This document shows, piece by piece, positions 47,469 through 59,508 of a stretch of 64,000 nucleotides of DNA (positions within the stretch are counted from its first letter, which is position 1; each line of letters opens with the position of its first letter). A program made the position numbers and the translations under genes. Origin of the DNA: Macrocystis pyrifera. Lineage: Eukaryota > Sar > Phaeophyceae > Laminariales > Laminariaceae. Location of the stretch: the NCBI GenBank assembly GCA_031763025.1, contig JASSKH010000007.1, positions 10,059,930-10,123,929 on the forward strand, in the 5' to 3' direction. Below the pieces are notes generated by a model, which ran no database searches, was not told the DNA's origin, and saw only the letters and a program-made list of their open reading frames with translations.

Positions 47469-48231
47469 CGACAAGACTAGTCCGGGCAACCCTGGAACCC
47501 TGAAGCTCTCCGCAAGCCGCGCTTAGCCCGTTTTATGTGGTGCTAAGGAAACTATTCAAGAAGGAGGGGTAGTGGGGGGGGGGGGGGCAGGCTTAACGAA
47601 AAGTTGCCGGATTAGCTTGAGAAGTTACGTGTTACAACCGATAAACGCCTATGGTTGATAGAAGTAGCGTCAAAGTAGACGGAGATTGTATCGCGGCGTC
47701 CAACGATAGTGTTGGCCGGCCATGTACTGTGCTATGGCCGACGTTTCTCATCAAATATCATATGTTTTTATTTCTCCCACCTATGTAGCGCTACGAGTAC
47801 TAGTGTGCCAACAGCCTTATCACCAGTATTTTGACACACATTCCCAATCTATTAATAGGTAGTATTATTAATAATAATAGTGTGAAGATGAAGTTTCCGT
47901 TCTACTGTACGCGTTTAAAGGTTAAGATTGTTGAAATATGTATCATTCTATATATACTTCTAATGTATATACTCAGTAAATCTCGGGCCGAACGGCCACA
48001 GATTGCGACAGCTTTGGCTGGAGGAGCATAATCCTTGGCCGCTCCCACCGCCATCTTATCCGCACTGCGAAGCAACAGAGGTTTCGCAGGAAACGAAAAG
48101 CGACCTTGAACGTGCTTAGAGTTGCCCATCGAGCTCCCCTCGGCCGACCCAATCTGTGACGAGAAACACCCCTTTTACGGTAATGCCTTCTCCACGACGG
48201 CGCGACCTCAGCGCTCTTGAGGGTTTTCAAG

Positions 48232-48262
<31 letters not shown>

Positions 48263-50252
48263 TGGACTGCGCTTCAGAGCCCGTACGATGCTCCCTTCGC
48301 CTTTCTACAGAATGCAACGATCATCACGCCGTCGCCACGCGCATCACCTGGCGTCAGTCGCCTTGGACTCGAGGAGTGAGGTGACGCTATCTTAGCATCC
48401 TAAAAATACAGGGATGCGTAAAAAAAACAAAGCCCCGGTCATCCCTCCCCCGACCTGGAATGATCTCGAGAGCTCTGTGCATGATAAACGTGTGACGCGG
48501 CATGAATGCGCGTCATGGTTTGCGCCAGTGATCCCGTGCGGCTACTCTCCCGGGTGGCCATCTCCACCGCACTTGCTCGGGGGTCAGGTCGGGTCAACGT
48601 GCCCAAACTCCAGGGGTAACAACAGCCTGTTCTGGTGTTACAACGGGAGCTATAATACGGGCTGAATTGACATACGGCACGAAATTGGAACGTGGAAGTG
48701 TGGTGAGCTTAACCTTTATTTTTACCAATCCGCCGGAGGATTAAAAAAAAAGAAGCTGTCCGTTGGACGCGACGCACGAGTGTATATAGGTATACTCTGC
48801 AGTCGCGACTTACAGGCGTAACGCGTGTTTTTTAGCACTTCCATACATGCGTTGGCCTGCACCATGGGGTAGATTCTTTAACGTGTGCGTGCGCCTCGGC
48901 TCCCAACGTTCACAATACGTCTACAAGCGAGGCAGTACACAGACCAATAGGTCGGTACAGCACAACAAAACAATGCCGCTTTGATGACCCCGCCTCATTG
49001 GCGGAGTGAGCAACGTGTGACTGCCCGAAAAGCGAGCGAACAGACCTTGGTGGAAAACGTAGCAAAATATTCTCCTTTGTCGTCAAAGGTCTGGTGCAAG
49101 TTTTTCGTTGGACGCGCTGACACAGCGTGCCCACCACCATCATCTTCAAAGAGAAGGGGCGTGAAAGTAACGCGTGTTTTATACCCGCTGTATGGTAATG
49201 GGAATACATAGCCAACAGACAAGACACAACACAAATCAAATGCAACTAAATTGGGGGCCGCACACCCCCCCGGCATCGCGCCTCTGCCAATAGTGGTACG
49301 GGCAGGAGAAACTATCCCCCCTTCCCCTCCAACCCTCGCGCGCTGTGAGCCTCTTTATTGCAGCCTGTTCGCCGGAAAAGTACGTCCGTTTTTTTTTGTT
49401 TTCTTGCGGTAGTTTATTGCTGCGCCATGTACAGAAAGCGGCCAGTTTGTTTTCCGTAAAAAAAAAAGGTGGAGGGATATGCACCAGCTCCGAGGCGCAC
49501 CCGCAACGTGGCGGGAGACACCCCCAAATGGTTGTTTTCCTTCCAACCCCGACACCAAATCTGAATCGGGGGCAAGGACGCGACACATGGGTGCCACTGC
49601 CGAGGATACCGTCATGCTGCCGACGAAACAAGACACGCACCCGAAGAGTCGCCAAAAAAACCAAATAAATAGCCACCTTTTTTCACGCGCGTGATACGTA
49701 CGATGTACGTACGCAATCGAAGAAGACTACCTTCTGTACACGAAAACAGAGCACGGCGCAGAGCGCCCGGCGCCCCCTCTATAGTAACTGTCGCCTCGTT
49801 CCCTCCCCTTCCTCCTAGCCCCCCTCTCCCCCGTCCCCCCTCCACCGCGCCCCCAGAAAAAGGGGGAAACCCCCCTCAACGAAATGATTTTGCACGCTAA
49901 GCTACCACGTGCGAGGCAGGGTCTCCATTGTTACCATGACTGCTCAAAAAAGGAGAACCGGGGCCTGCCGTCTATCGCGTACCACTACGCACAATGACGC
50001 ACGCAGCGCGGTACGTGGTCAAAACGCGCTCGCTCGTCTACCCCAATTTCGCAGGACTAAAAAAACAGCGTTGGGGGGAAAATAAAACCCTGCGTCCCCC
50101 CCCCCCCCCCCCCCCCCTCCGCGTGTCGTCCTAGCCCACGCTTTCCCCATTCCTCGTCTCTCCTTTTCCCAAAAATCCCCTTTTGTACTGGTATACCGAT
50201 ACTACACGCCACCGGCGCACGAACGGATGCATGAACGACCGACAACGCGCGA
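47469..50252. other. Intergenic region between convergent LRRC9 and SHMT
   Basis: The two genes point toward each other here. No gene was recognised. There is an AT-rich stretch at 47750-48000 and a C31 tract at 48232-48262. I saw no leucine-rich repeat exon continuing LRRC9. Confidence 0.5.
48232..48262. repeat. C31 homopolymer outside genes
   Basis: A pure C tract with no recognisable retroposon 3' end next to it. Confidence 0.9.
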
Positions 50253-52203
50253 TTACTTGGCCGCGTAGCGCATGGTCTTGTCGTCAAAGCCGACGACAGG
50301 GAAGTCGCGGCAGAAGCTCACGACATCCGCCTTGAGCTGGGCGATCTCGGGGTAGGCGCTGCCGCCGTCGGCGAGGACCGCGCGGTACGCCTTGATCTTG
50401 CCGGTGTCCGCCGCGACCTTCTGGGCAATCGTGACACCCCTGTGGAAGAACGCTCCGACCTGCTCGAAATCCTCCTCTGCGAAACAAAAACCAAACACGA
50501 ACGGAGAAGAACGAAAAGGAAAGGCAAAGCGAGGAAAGGAAAGGAAAGAAATGGAAAGGTCAGGAAGTGAAAAAAAATGCGAGGAAACGAAAGGCAACAC
50601 CTGCGTTCAACTGGCCGGTTGGTTGGTGTTTCGGCCATAGGGGAAGGAACCAGAGGCAGTTCTAGCGAAAACACAGTTTCATTATTGGAGGGGGGGGGGG
50701 GGGGGGGGGGGGGGTCCCTTACTCGAATATTAGGCCAAGCAAAGAGGATACCGTCACACGTGGACGGGAGGCAAGGCGAGGGTAATTCAGGAACTCCTGC
50801 TGACTGCGCAACCCTTGCTATCAATTGTTGTACCGACGAAACAATGCGGCGAGAGGGGGTGGAGGCCTGAAGACGAGAACACATGAACGGGCGGCACACA
50901 CAAGCAACCCGACTACCCACACACGCTTCACCTCTCTCCCCCCCGCCCCGTTCCCCCCCCCCCACAAAAAAAAAACTAAAATAGAAGCAAGGTACGTAAC
51001 GGAGAACTACACGGAGAACCATGCCGGCAAACGCTGGCTATCCGTCATCGAGATTCCCTGGGCGAGCAAGGACTCACCCGTGAACCCCCGAGAAGTGAGC
51101 GCAGGCGCGCCCATGCGAATCCCTCCAGGGGTGAGCGCGCTCTTGTCCCCGGGTACGGTGTTCTTGTTCGTGGCCATGTTCACCATCTCCAGGATGAGCT
51201 CAACCCGGGCCCCGTCGATGTTCTGCCATCGGCGACAGTGTGACGCGCCAAGTCAAATCAAAATCACGCCGCGTCAGATTGAGACCAGGTGGTCCCAGCA
51301 TCGCACACCAAGGCAACGGCAAGCGACAACCGTTGCTGTACTACTTTTAGCAATGATTGTGTCGGGGCCTAAGCTGGGAGGGGGGGGGTGTACTCGATAC
51401 TAGAGATGTACTCGATCTCATGCATGGCCGTAGTCGTGTGACCATAGACCCTTGCATCCCTACAAAGCCGGAACGAGCATGTCGGGTTTTCACCGACCAG
51501 GCAGACATTGCTTGCAACAAGCTCGAAGCGCCGTGAGGTGTCCGGCGAGTCGCACGAAGGGTGAGCTGCATCCTACCAAGAACCGCTCGTGAGGCGGACT
51601 TGCATATGGATCACAGCTTCAATGAGTTCATTTCATTTCCGGTGAGCCCACTTCCAGAGACAGCAAAGGGAGTACTATGTAACTGCCTCTTGGGTGCCTT
51701 ACCATAAACTCTGCGTGATACGATCATTCCCCCTGTGCGGAGCAAAGGTTCTTCACCTCGCACAAATGATCTAACTCGACTACCAGCCGTGACCGACCGC
51801 TAAAAAAAAAAAAAGCGGTATTCTGTTTATCTAGCTCAAGAAGCGGAGGGAGTGGGGGGGGGGGACTCAGGCAAGCAAATACAAGGATCTTCCGATTATA
51901 TTACAGCAGAAAATAAAATAAAAACATTTCTACTTATATTAGTACAGCTAGTATATTCAGATCGGAGATAAATCAGGTAGAAGAGAGAGCGAGAGAACGC
52001 ACGACAAAGGAGAATCGCCACCCCAGACACAAGCGTGAAAGCTCACCGATGACTTCCTGAGGTCTACGAGCACGAGGTGGTTGTCGGTGCCGCCGCTGAC
52101 CAGCTGGTAACCGTCGGCGTTAAGCTTTTTCGCCAGCGCCGCCGAGTTTTTTATGACCTGGTGGTGGGCACACCCAGACCGACATACGACAAACAACGCA
52201 AGG

Positions 52204-52237
<34 letters not shown>

Positions 52238-54382
52238 ACAGGGTAAGCCGAAATCATGTAACCGCGGGATGCTTCCGTTTGGGCGCCTCAGGGCCTCAAC
52301 AAAGAAAATCTCCGTGCCTTTCTATACGTACGACCCTCGCAACAAACACAACACGCAATGCGCAAACTGCACATTACATAACGGTGTCCCAAGAGTCTTG
52401 AAGCCGCACGCACCGATGCGCGGGGAGCGGGGGGGAGGGGTGCAGCAAAGACGTCGCGTCCTGCTTCATAAACGACAACGCGAAGCCAAGAACCACGCCC
52501 GAGACAAAAAAAAAAAACAACAGCAAATGCTGGCACTCGTCAACAAACTATTACGGGGGTCCATAGTAAATAGGACCAAATATTCTCAGTAAAAATAGGT
52601 AAACACATAGGTTTTTATGTATACCATAGGTCCTATTAACTACGGACCCCCGTAATAACACAAAAGTATATCTATCTATCTATCTATAAGCCCTGGTTCG
52701 GTGTAGACAACCTCTTCCTGCCTGACCTGCTTCTGATACGCGACGTACTCCGGTTCCTTGGCCTGCTTGAGGGCTGTCGCGAGCGCGGTGATGGTGTGGT
52801 TGTGCGGCCCGCCCTGCAGTCCTGCGGCAACAAAGAGTCATGCGGATAAGGGGAAGCAGAGGGGGGAGGGGGCGGGGGGGGGTACTCATTATCATGCATG
52901 GCCGTAGTCGTATAACCATAGACCCTCGCATCCCTACAATGCCGGGACGGAGTAGGTCGGGTTTTCACCGACCAGGCAGACATTGCTTGCAACAAGCGCG
53001 AAGTGCTGTGAGGTGTCGGGCGAGTCGCATGAAGGGTGTGGGGGTGGAAGTAAGAGAAGATAGACAGGCGGGTGATATTTACGACGAATACGAAAGAGGC
53101 GTTCGCTACCTTGGACATAAAAGGTCCTGACGGGATCGGGCGCGGGGGGAGGGCAGAAGGGGAACCACATACTAGGCTAAAATATGAGGCGGCTGGGGCG
53201 ACTGACTTCCTTGCGAGGACGGCGGCTGAAAACGCCCATCAAACGAGAGGAGAACCGCATGTCAAAAGAAGCCGAGGGCAGCCGGCCGCAGTCCCCCGGC
53301 ACGTCGTCCGCGGCGCGCAAGACACTCGCATTGTAAGACAAAACGAAGGTCACGACCAAGTTTCACAAGAACGCCCGAAGGGGAACAGTTATTTTTACAA
53401 CTCCTTCCTACGACCAAAGGGAAAACATAAACGTCACGGCACAGCTAATTTGCCTAGCGTGGATTTCAGGAGGGTCAACAATCGCCTTTTTAACTACTCC
53501 CGCCCAAGCCTGGAGGTCGAATAGCTCGACCAGAGCCAGCGGCGACAAATACATCAGAAGCCTTTTGTGCGCTCAAAATCGTATCAAAGGCTTGACCTGC
53601 ACACGTAACCAGGCGAGGTCTTCCTGTTTGTGCTATTACCACTCCTATACATGTTGGGCTCAAATCGTGTCGAGGCGCATCCACCTACAGCCGGGGGGGG
53701 GGCGTCCCGTGTTTGCGTATGAGTTCGTTTCTACTCCTGCGTACCGGGGAAGACGGCGAAGTTGATCTTGTTCTCGATGTCGTACATGATCGGCTCTCCC
53801 TTCTTGGTCGTGCCGCGCTGGCCCTATTTCGTTTTTTGTCGTGAGAACGAGCAGCACCAGTAGACCAGCACAAACAACAGAAACGACACAAATGACACAT
53901 AATAGGTGTGTATTCATAAACTCGTAGGTGCGAAATCTCAATTAATAAATACTGAGACATGGTTACGCATTACCTAGTATACAGCGTAGAACGGCGAACG
54001 ACCTACACGGAACGTAGCAGAGTACTGAAACGGGGATGATGCTTACGAGCAGTCGAAGGACTCATGTGCGCGCCACGCTTGCGCGGGCCTGCTGCGCTGT
54101 GTTTCTTACTTCGTCCTTACAGACGTGAAGCGCACCTTTCGGTAGAAGATCATGGCTCCGCGAGGGCCGCGCAGGCTCTTGTGGGTGGTGGTGGTGACGA
54201 TGTCGGAGTACGGGAAGGGCGAGGGGACCACGCCGGCGGACACGAGGCCGCTGATGTGCGCCATGTCGGACAGCAGCCACGCGCCGGACGCGTCCGCGAC
54301 CCTCCTTCATGCGGGCGTAGTCGATGTTGCGGGCGTACGCGCTCGCTCCGGCCACAATGAGCTGTTGTTTCGCGTCATCGAC

Positions 54383-54432
<50 letters not shown>

Positions 54433-57305
54433 AGAAGTAGCAGCCGGCAGCCAGCAAAAAGCGACAGCAGCAGCAGCAGCAGCAGCAGCAGTAGCAGCAG
54501 TAGCAGCAGTTGGCACCGAACATTTGCGTCAGCCAGGGAGCGGAAAGCACTCGGAATAAAATATACCAGGTAACTCTTGTAGGATCCAGGTACAGTATGG
54601 CGACCTAAACTTTAGAGAAATCAGGTCTGTCCCTTTCGGGGTTTCCGCCACGTTCCACCAGACAACAAGCACCTTGTCAATCTCTTACGCTGGTAGTAAC
54701 AGTGGCATACCGGAACCCGACGTTCATGCCATGTTTTTATCCCCAGCCTAACAAAAAAAACACAGCTCGACCGCGCACAGTATAGTACGTACACACGACG
54801 CACACTGCGCATATTGCGCGCCTCTTTTGCGAAGTTGACAAAATACAACCCCCCCTATGTATTAAATACGTTCGTATCACACATACATAAAACCAAAAAA
54901 TACTACTGTATCGTAGGTATAGTGGAGAGCAACGTCTGTGGGTGAACCGTTGGGTACTAACGTCTACGCATGCGGAGAAAAAAGGAACTGACCTTGGGGC
55001 GGAAGAGCTTGGCGTTGGCCGCCATGGTGTCGTAGTCGATCTGGCCCGTGCTCTCATCCAGGCGGTAGGGGAACGTCTCGTAGAAGGAACTCACCTGAAA
55101 GACGTCAAAAAAGAGAAATAACGCAAGATGAACGAACGGGGGACAAGAAGGCATGGCGCGAGAGGAAAATGTCATCGGAAGAGAGGACAAAGGGTGTTGA
55201 TGCAGAGCAAAGGAGGGGGGGGGGGGGGGTAATCATGTCATGCATGACCGTAGTCGTATGATCATTGACCCTCGCATGCCTACAATGCCGGGACGGAGCA
55301 CGTCGGGTTTTCACCGATCAGGCAGACAATGCTTGCACCAAGCGCGAAGCGCGGTGAGGTGGTTGGGCGAGTCGCCTGAAGGGTGAGCTGCATCCTGCTA
55401 ACAACCGCCTGTTAGGCGGGGGGGGGGGGGGGGGTATACTCATGTCATGGCATGGCCGTAGTCGTATGACCATAGACCCTTGTACCCCTACAATGCCGGG
55501 AAGGAGCACGTCGGGTTTTCACCGTCCAGTCGGGAAAGGAGGTCTTCGACAGGGAGGGCGTCCCTCCGCCTCCTCGGAGCTTCGACTCGCTGGTCATTCA
55601 GGGTCGGCCGGAATCGCTGCCGCTGAGCTAGCAATACTGGCTCGCACAACAATCCGGTCGAATGTCAACATATTCCCCCGGTTCGGTAGATATCTGTTCA
55701 TCCTGTTGCACTCCTCATCTGGAAGATGTAATGCAGTGTACAAAACACGCAGCAGCACGATGCACTCGCCACCGCCAACAGCTATGAGCCAAAGTGATGG
55801 TTCTCTTGCTGCCCACGCGGGGCATTTAAACGGGAAAAAAAAAACAGACTATACAACGAAACCGAAACCGAACTAAACGCGTAAAAAACAAAACTAGCGC
55901 CAGCCTGAGACCGCAAAATCGTTGGCATTACGACCGGTAAGCAGATAACCGAGCCAAGGCAAGGTAAGCACACGATTCGAAGAACGATTTTTTTTTGGTA
56001 AAAAATAGATTATTATTGCGGTGGAGGCAAGCCCGAGCCCCACCCAGAAAAGGGCGGAGGTGATCGCGGGTGGCTTTGCTTGAGCTCACAGAAAAACAGC
56101 CTCAGCAACTAATTTTGCCGCCGATTTTCATGCCGGGCATCTCTCCTTTTATTTCTGCGCCTACCTAGTCCATGGAGGCTACCCCCCTTCGCCCTTCAGT
56201 CTCTTATGTGCCTTTCGTCCTCCATTTTGTAGGACTGGGCACTGGCTGACTCAGTCAGTAGCGATTATACTGTCGTCAAAATCAATCAGCATACTGGGTT
56301 GCAGCGGTATACTGTCTCTTCTCCCCGAAACGCATGTGGTGGGTTTCCGTACTATAGTACGGCGTGTTTCTTGGACGTACGTAATAGAAAAACTGCTGGT
56401 GAACATACTGGCCGGGTCAATCAGTAGAATAGTACTGCCAGTACATACTGTGGCAGTGCCCACCCCCATCATTTTGCCCCCCTTCCGCTCTGTATCTCTC
56501 TTTTGCTTTTTGTCCCCGTTTTGCCTTTGGTTTCCTGGCTTTCTATTATCGCGCTATCTTTGTGTTGCTTGCTTTCTCACCATGGAAATCTTCTTGGTGT
56601 CGGTCTGGTACCCGTGGGAGAGGTGGCCACCGTGCGGCAGGTCGAGCGACATGATCCGGTCATGCGGCTGAAGCACCGCGGTATACGCCTTGAAATGAAA
56701 GAAAAGCAAAGAAAAGCAAAGGACAGAACAGTACAGAATAGGGCAGCTCAGGCCGAGGGAAGCAAGGGCGATCGTAGCGCTTTCGAAACATAACGCGATT
56801 CAATCAAACGCTTCCCGCGAACCAAACGCTTCCCGCGAAAAACCTTTCGCGACACCTTTGTGCGGATTGTTTGGGTCCTGACCAAAACCACATGCTCACG
56901 AACTCCTTCCGGATTTCCGCTTGCACGACCCTCGCGCAACCAAAGAACTGCTGATATTCAACCCAATTTGTCTGTTTTGCTGATAATACTTCACACATGT
57001 GAGGAAACCCATCTCGAAACGTTGGGGCTACAGCATACACCATACCCTTCCGCCGCCATCGGGCGCAGCGCAGCAAGCAGGAAGTAGCTGCTGCTGTGGG
57101 AAAAACTGCAGTACAGTACCAGTCCTTCCAGCTGCTCGACAAAAAACACGACCGGGGGAGGCTGACTACTTACACTAACCATGCCAGACGGCACGAACTA
57201 AAATAACAAAATTGTACGTAGTGCGAGGAGCCGCGCGCGTGTCAGCCCACCGCTAAAGACGCGTTCAATTTGCGATCGATGAACAAACTAATCAATCCGC
57301 AAGGC

Positions 57306-57336
<31 letters not shown>

Positions 57337-57418
57337 CACAGCAATTACCACCCTTCAACTATTTCGGGGGAACATAGTAATTAGGATCGATGAACAAACT
57401 AATCAATCCGCAAGGCGA

Positions 57419-57451
<33 letters not shown>

Positions 57452-58813
57452 GCAGCAGCCACAGCAATTACCACCCTCCAACTATTTCGGGGGAACATAG
57501 TAATTAGGACCAAATATTGTTAGCAAAAATAGGTAAATGTATAGGTTTTTGTGTCAACAGTAGGTTCTATTAACTATGCCCCCCCCCGTAATAGCGGAAA
57601 GAAGGCCCCACAAGTACTTCCTTCCAAGTAGATAGTCCCCCCCAATCCCCAAAAAACGTGGGTGCGGTTCTAAACGCGTTGTAAGTTAAGTGCAAGACAA
57701 GGAAAAAAACGAGGAAACAAAAAAAGACCCACCTGGAAATTGGCCGGACTTCCGGACAGGGTCTGGACGTTCACGCCCCAGAGCTCGGGGTCTAGGTCGA
57801 AGGCCTCCAGCGCTCGCTTCTGGCAGAGGGACTCCACCTATCACATATAAATCATCGAACAGCAGCGCAACGTGTGAAGGATATATACGGCGGTTGAGAC
57901 GCCTCCCGAAGAAACAAGTCCGATGGACGCGCGAAGAGCGCCATCTCTCTTGACACCCAGCATGGTACGGCCCGTCCGTCGGGCTCGGGTTACAGTATTT
58001 ATTTACACAAAGGTGTTGTTGAAGAGTACCACTCTGTCCGAAAATATAAGGAACTTTTGCATATAAATATGTTAATATGTAGTGAACAAAACGGCCCTAA
58101 TATTTAGGGACAAGAGTGGCGGTGGATAGGGGCGGGGGCGTTCCGCTCGTCTCGACTGTTTTACCCCTCGAAACGCGCGAACATCACTGGCCCGCCCGCC
58201 TGCCTACCCGTGCGTGTGTACACACCGGTGAAATCAAATTCCACACGATAAAAACAACCCAAAAACATGAGGAGGGTATGAAAATATGTACCAGAGGTGC
58301 CACATGTCGACGGGCGGACACCAGCAATGAGTGCGCGAGTGCGTACGTCCGCCATCATTGTACCCCAGCACTCGCTGCCTCTGAGACGTTTTCTCACGCC
58401 CCCCTTGCTCTTGGTTCTGCATGTATGCGCTACTGCCGTGTGTGCTGTACCCGCGTTAAGGTACTGCACGCACTTGTATGTGCTACATGCGCTACTCTTA
58501 CGTGCCACACCTGGTCCCAGGTATGCACTAACTGTACTCGTGTGTCGTACACGTTTTGGTACACCTGTATATATGCACGCCTACGTCGTCTTAGTAACAC
58601 ACCCAGATTTAAGGTATGCTTCGAAGTATATGGAGAATATAGTATTAATAGCTCGTGCGGCACCTTGTCGATCTGCTCGTTGCCGCCATAGTATCGCGCG
58701 CCGGGGTAGCCCTCGCTGTACTTGTTGGACATCATGGAGCCCAGCGCGTCGTAGACCGATTTGGAGGTGAAGTTCTCGGACGCGATAAGGACAAGGCTGT
58801 CCCTCTGACGAAC
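50253..58813 (-). CDS. SHMT: Serine hydroxymethyltransferase, 10 exons, N-terminus missing, one frameshift
   Basis: This PLP enzyme converts serine and tetrahydrofolate to glycine and 5,10-methylenetetrahydrofolate. Exons 5' to 3': 58813-58664 ([20 protein letters not shown]), 57837-57733 ([10 protein letters not shown]), 56688-56581 ([11 protein letters not shown]), 55094-54993 ([10 protein letters not shown]), 54361-54136 ([36 protein letters not shown] with the PLP lysine), 53823-53745, 52821-52727 ([10 protein letters not shown]), 52157-52047 ([16 protein letters not shown]), 51222-51078 ([16 protein letters not shown]), 50476-50253 ([18 protein letters not shown]). All phases join, giving about 447 residues against about 470 usual, so only the N-terminal ~25 residues and any targeting peptide are unplaced. 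An ATG-started frame at about 58987 does not match the family. The 54361-54136 exon has one surplus G in GGG at 54302-54300, between ARMKE and [11 protein letters not shown]. That breaks the frame: sequencing error, polymorphism or early pseudogene. Confidence 0.9.
50692..50714. repeat. G23 homopolymer in SHMT intron
   Basis: It reads as poly(C) on the SHMT coding strand. No attached SINE 3' end is visible. Confidence 0.85.
51378..51842 (-). mobile_element. C-tailed SINE-like element in SHMT intron (M)
   Basis: A minus-strand copy, so sense with SHMT. It has the tail at 51378-51388, the duplicated gagtacatctct-type end of subfamily 2, and a T run on its own strand. It starts at ttgagctagat, near a C10 tract. 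Confidence 0.85.
52205..52236. repeat. G32 homopolymer in SHMT intron
   Basis: It is poly(C) on the SHMT strand, 47 nt upstream of the acceptor for the exon at 52157. Confidence 0.9.
52550..52656 (-). mobile_element. ~107-bp MITE family A, copy 5
   Basis: TIRs ATTACGGGGGTCCATAGTAA and complement are present, in an SHMT intron. Confidence 0.85.
52861..53043 (-). mobile_element. C-tailed SINE, 3' part (N)
   Basis: Minus strand, sense with SHMT. It contains the ~170-bp 3' portion beginning at acccttcatgcgactcgcc, just after a C-rich stretch. Its C-rich tail ends 38 nt before the SHMT acceptor at 52822. Confidence 0.8.
54384..54510. repeat. CAG/CTG trinucleotide repeat beside SHMT acceptor
   Basis: Two long AGC runs separated by mixed sequence. 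On the SHMT strand this is (CTG)n, ending about 20 nt before the acceptor at 54362. Confidence 0.9.
55215..55417 (-). mobile_element. C-tailed SINE, 3' part (O)
   Basis: Minus strand. It begins directly after the C tail of P, with the hairpin CCGCC-TAACA-GGCGG, and ends in a C tract of about 15, about 120 nt before the SHMT acceptor at 55095. Confidence 0.8.
55418..55530 (-). mobile_element. C-tailed SINE, 3' fragment (P)
   Basis: Minus strand, 5'-truncated at the ggtgaaaacccgacgtgctc block. Its C17 tail forms the junction with O. Confidence 0.8.
56231..56466 (-). mobile_element. hAT-like MITE (family C), copy 2
   Basis: Inverted relative to 22908-23163. Its strand-reversed sequence aligns along the full length (ccaagaaacacgccgtacta, gagacagtatac). 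TIRs GGGCACTGGC are preserved. Confidence 0.7.
57272..57510. repeat. Tandem duplication of CAG tract plus MITE A left end
   Basis: A unit of about 115-120 bp is repeated twice head to tail. It runs from atcgatgaacaaactaatca through a CAG tract to aacatagtaattagga. The copies differ in CAG length. The second unit continues into a full MITE. Confidence 0.85.
57484..57592 (-). mobile_element. ~107-bp MITE family A, copy 6
   Basis: Left TIR ATTTCGGGGGAACATAGTAA and right [16 protein letters not shown], the latter with a slipped C run. An extra left end alone lies at 57361-57385 through the local tandem duplication. Confidence 0.8.
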
Positions 58814-59200
58814 CTGTGGCAAAGTAGAAGAGGACACGAGAGGGCGTTGAATGAATACACAACTGCTGAATAAAAACACAGAAAGACACCTCCCTCGGCT
58901 GGCGATATTAACGATTTCGTCGAAGCTCAATTTTGGCAAGCTGCGCACGTATGACGTCTCGACAGCGCTGCCGGTGACTGCAGGCATGGTTTGGGGTCGT
59001 AGCTCTGAAATTATTGACCGTTCGATCTCGGCATGAGTACGCTTGGAGGGTTCGAGAGCACGACCATTCCTGTAGGTGTTGGGTGGGGTGAACTACTGTA
59101 CCCTAACTTTAGTGTAGTAGCAGCAACACTGTCAACATACTGCAGCACCACTACCACTACTACTGCTGCTGTACTATTACTGTACTACTGCACTACTAAT

Positions 59201-59307
59201 ATTACGAGGGATCATAGTAAATAGGACCTACGGTACACACAAAAACCTACATATTTCGCTATTTTTAGTCACAATATTTGGTCCCATTTACTATGATCCC
59301 CCGTGAT
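59201..59307 (+). mobile_element. ~107-bp MITE family A, copy 7
   Basis: Both TIRs carry matching changes (GAGGGATCATAG and CTATGATCCCCC), so they remain partly paired. Confidence 0.85.
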
Positions 59308-59470
59308 ACTACTGCTGTACTTCTACTGCTGCTGCTACTGTATTCAACATGTCATCAATGTCGGTGTGAAATATCAATTGCGAGTACTGCCGTACAGGTC
59401 AACCGGTGAGAACAAATAAGGTGTATTGGGCGAATGCTTTTTTTACCCAGATCTCCAAAAAGGATAAAAA

Positions 59471-59471
<1 letters not shown>

Positions 59472-59508
<37 letters not shown>
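59472..59508. repeat. (AAC)n microsatellite
   Basis: About 12 uninterrupted AAC units. Confidence 0.95.

Noticed and set aside
54152-54559. Plus-strand frame encoding long poly-alanine
   Set aside because: It is the translation of the CAG repeat and lies antisense to a confirmed SHMT exon.
58851-58987. Frame beginning [14 protein letters not shown] as the SHMT first exon
   Set aside because: It does not resemble the usual SHMT N-terminus, and the donor at its end is weak. It is left unassigned.
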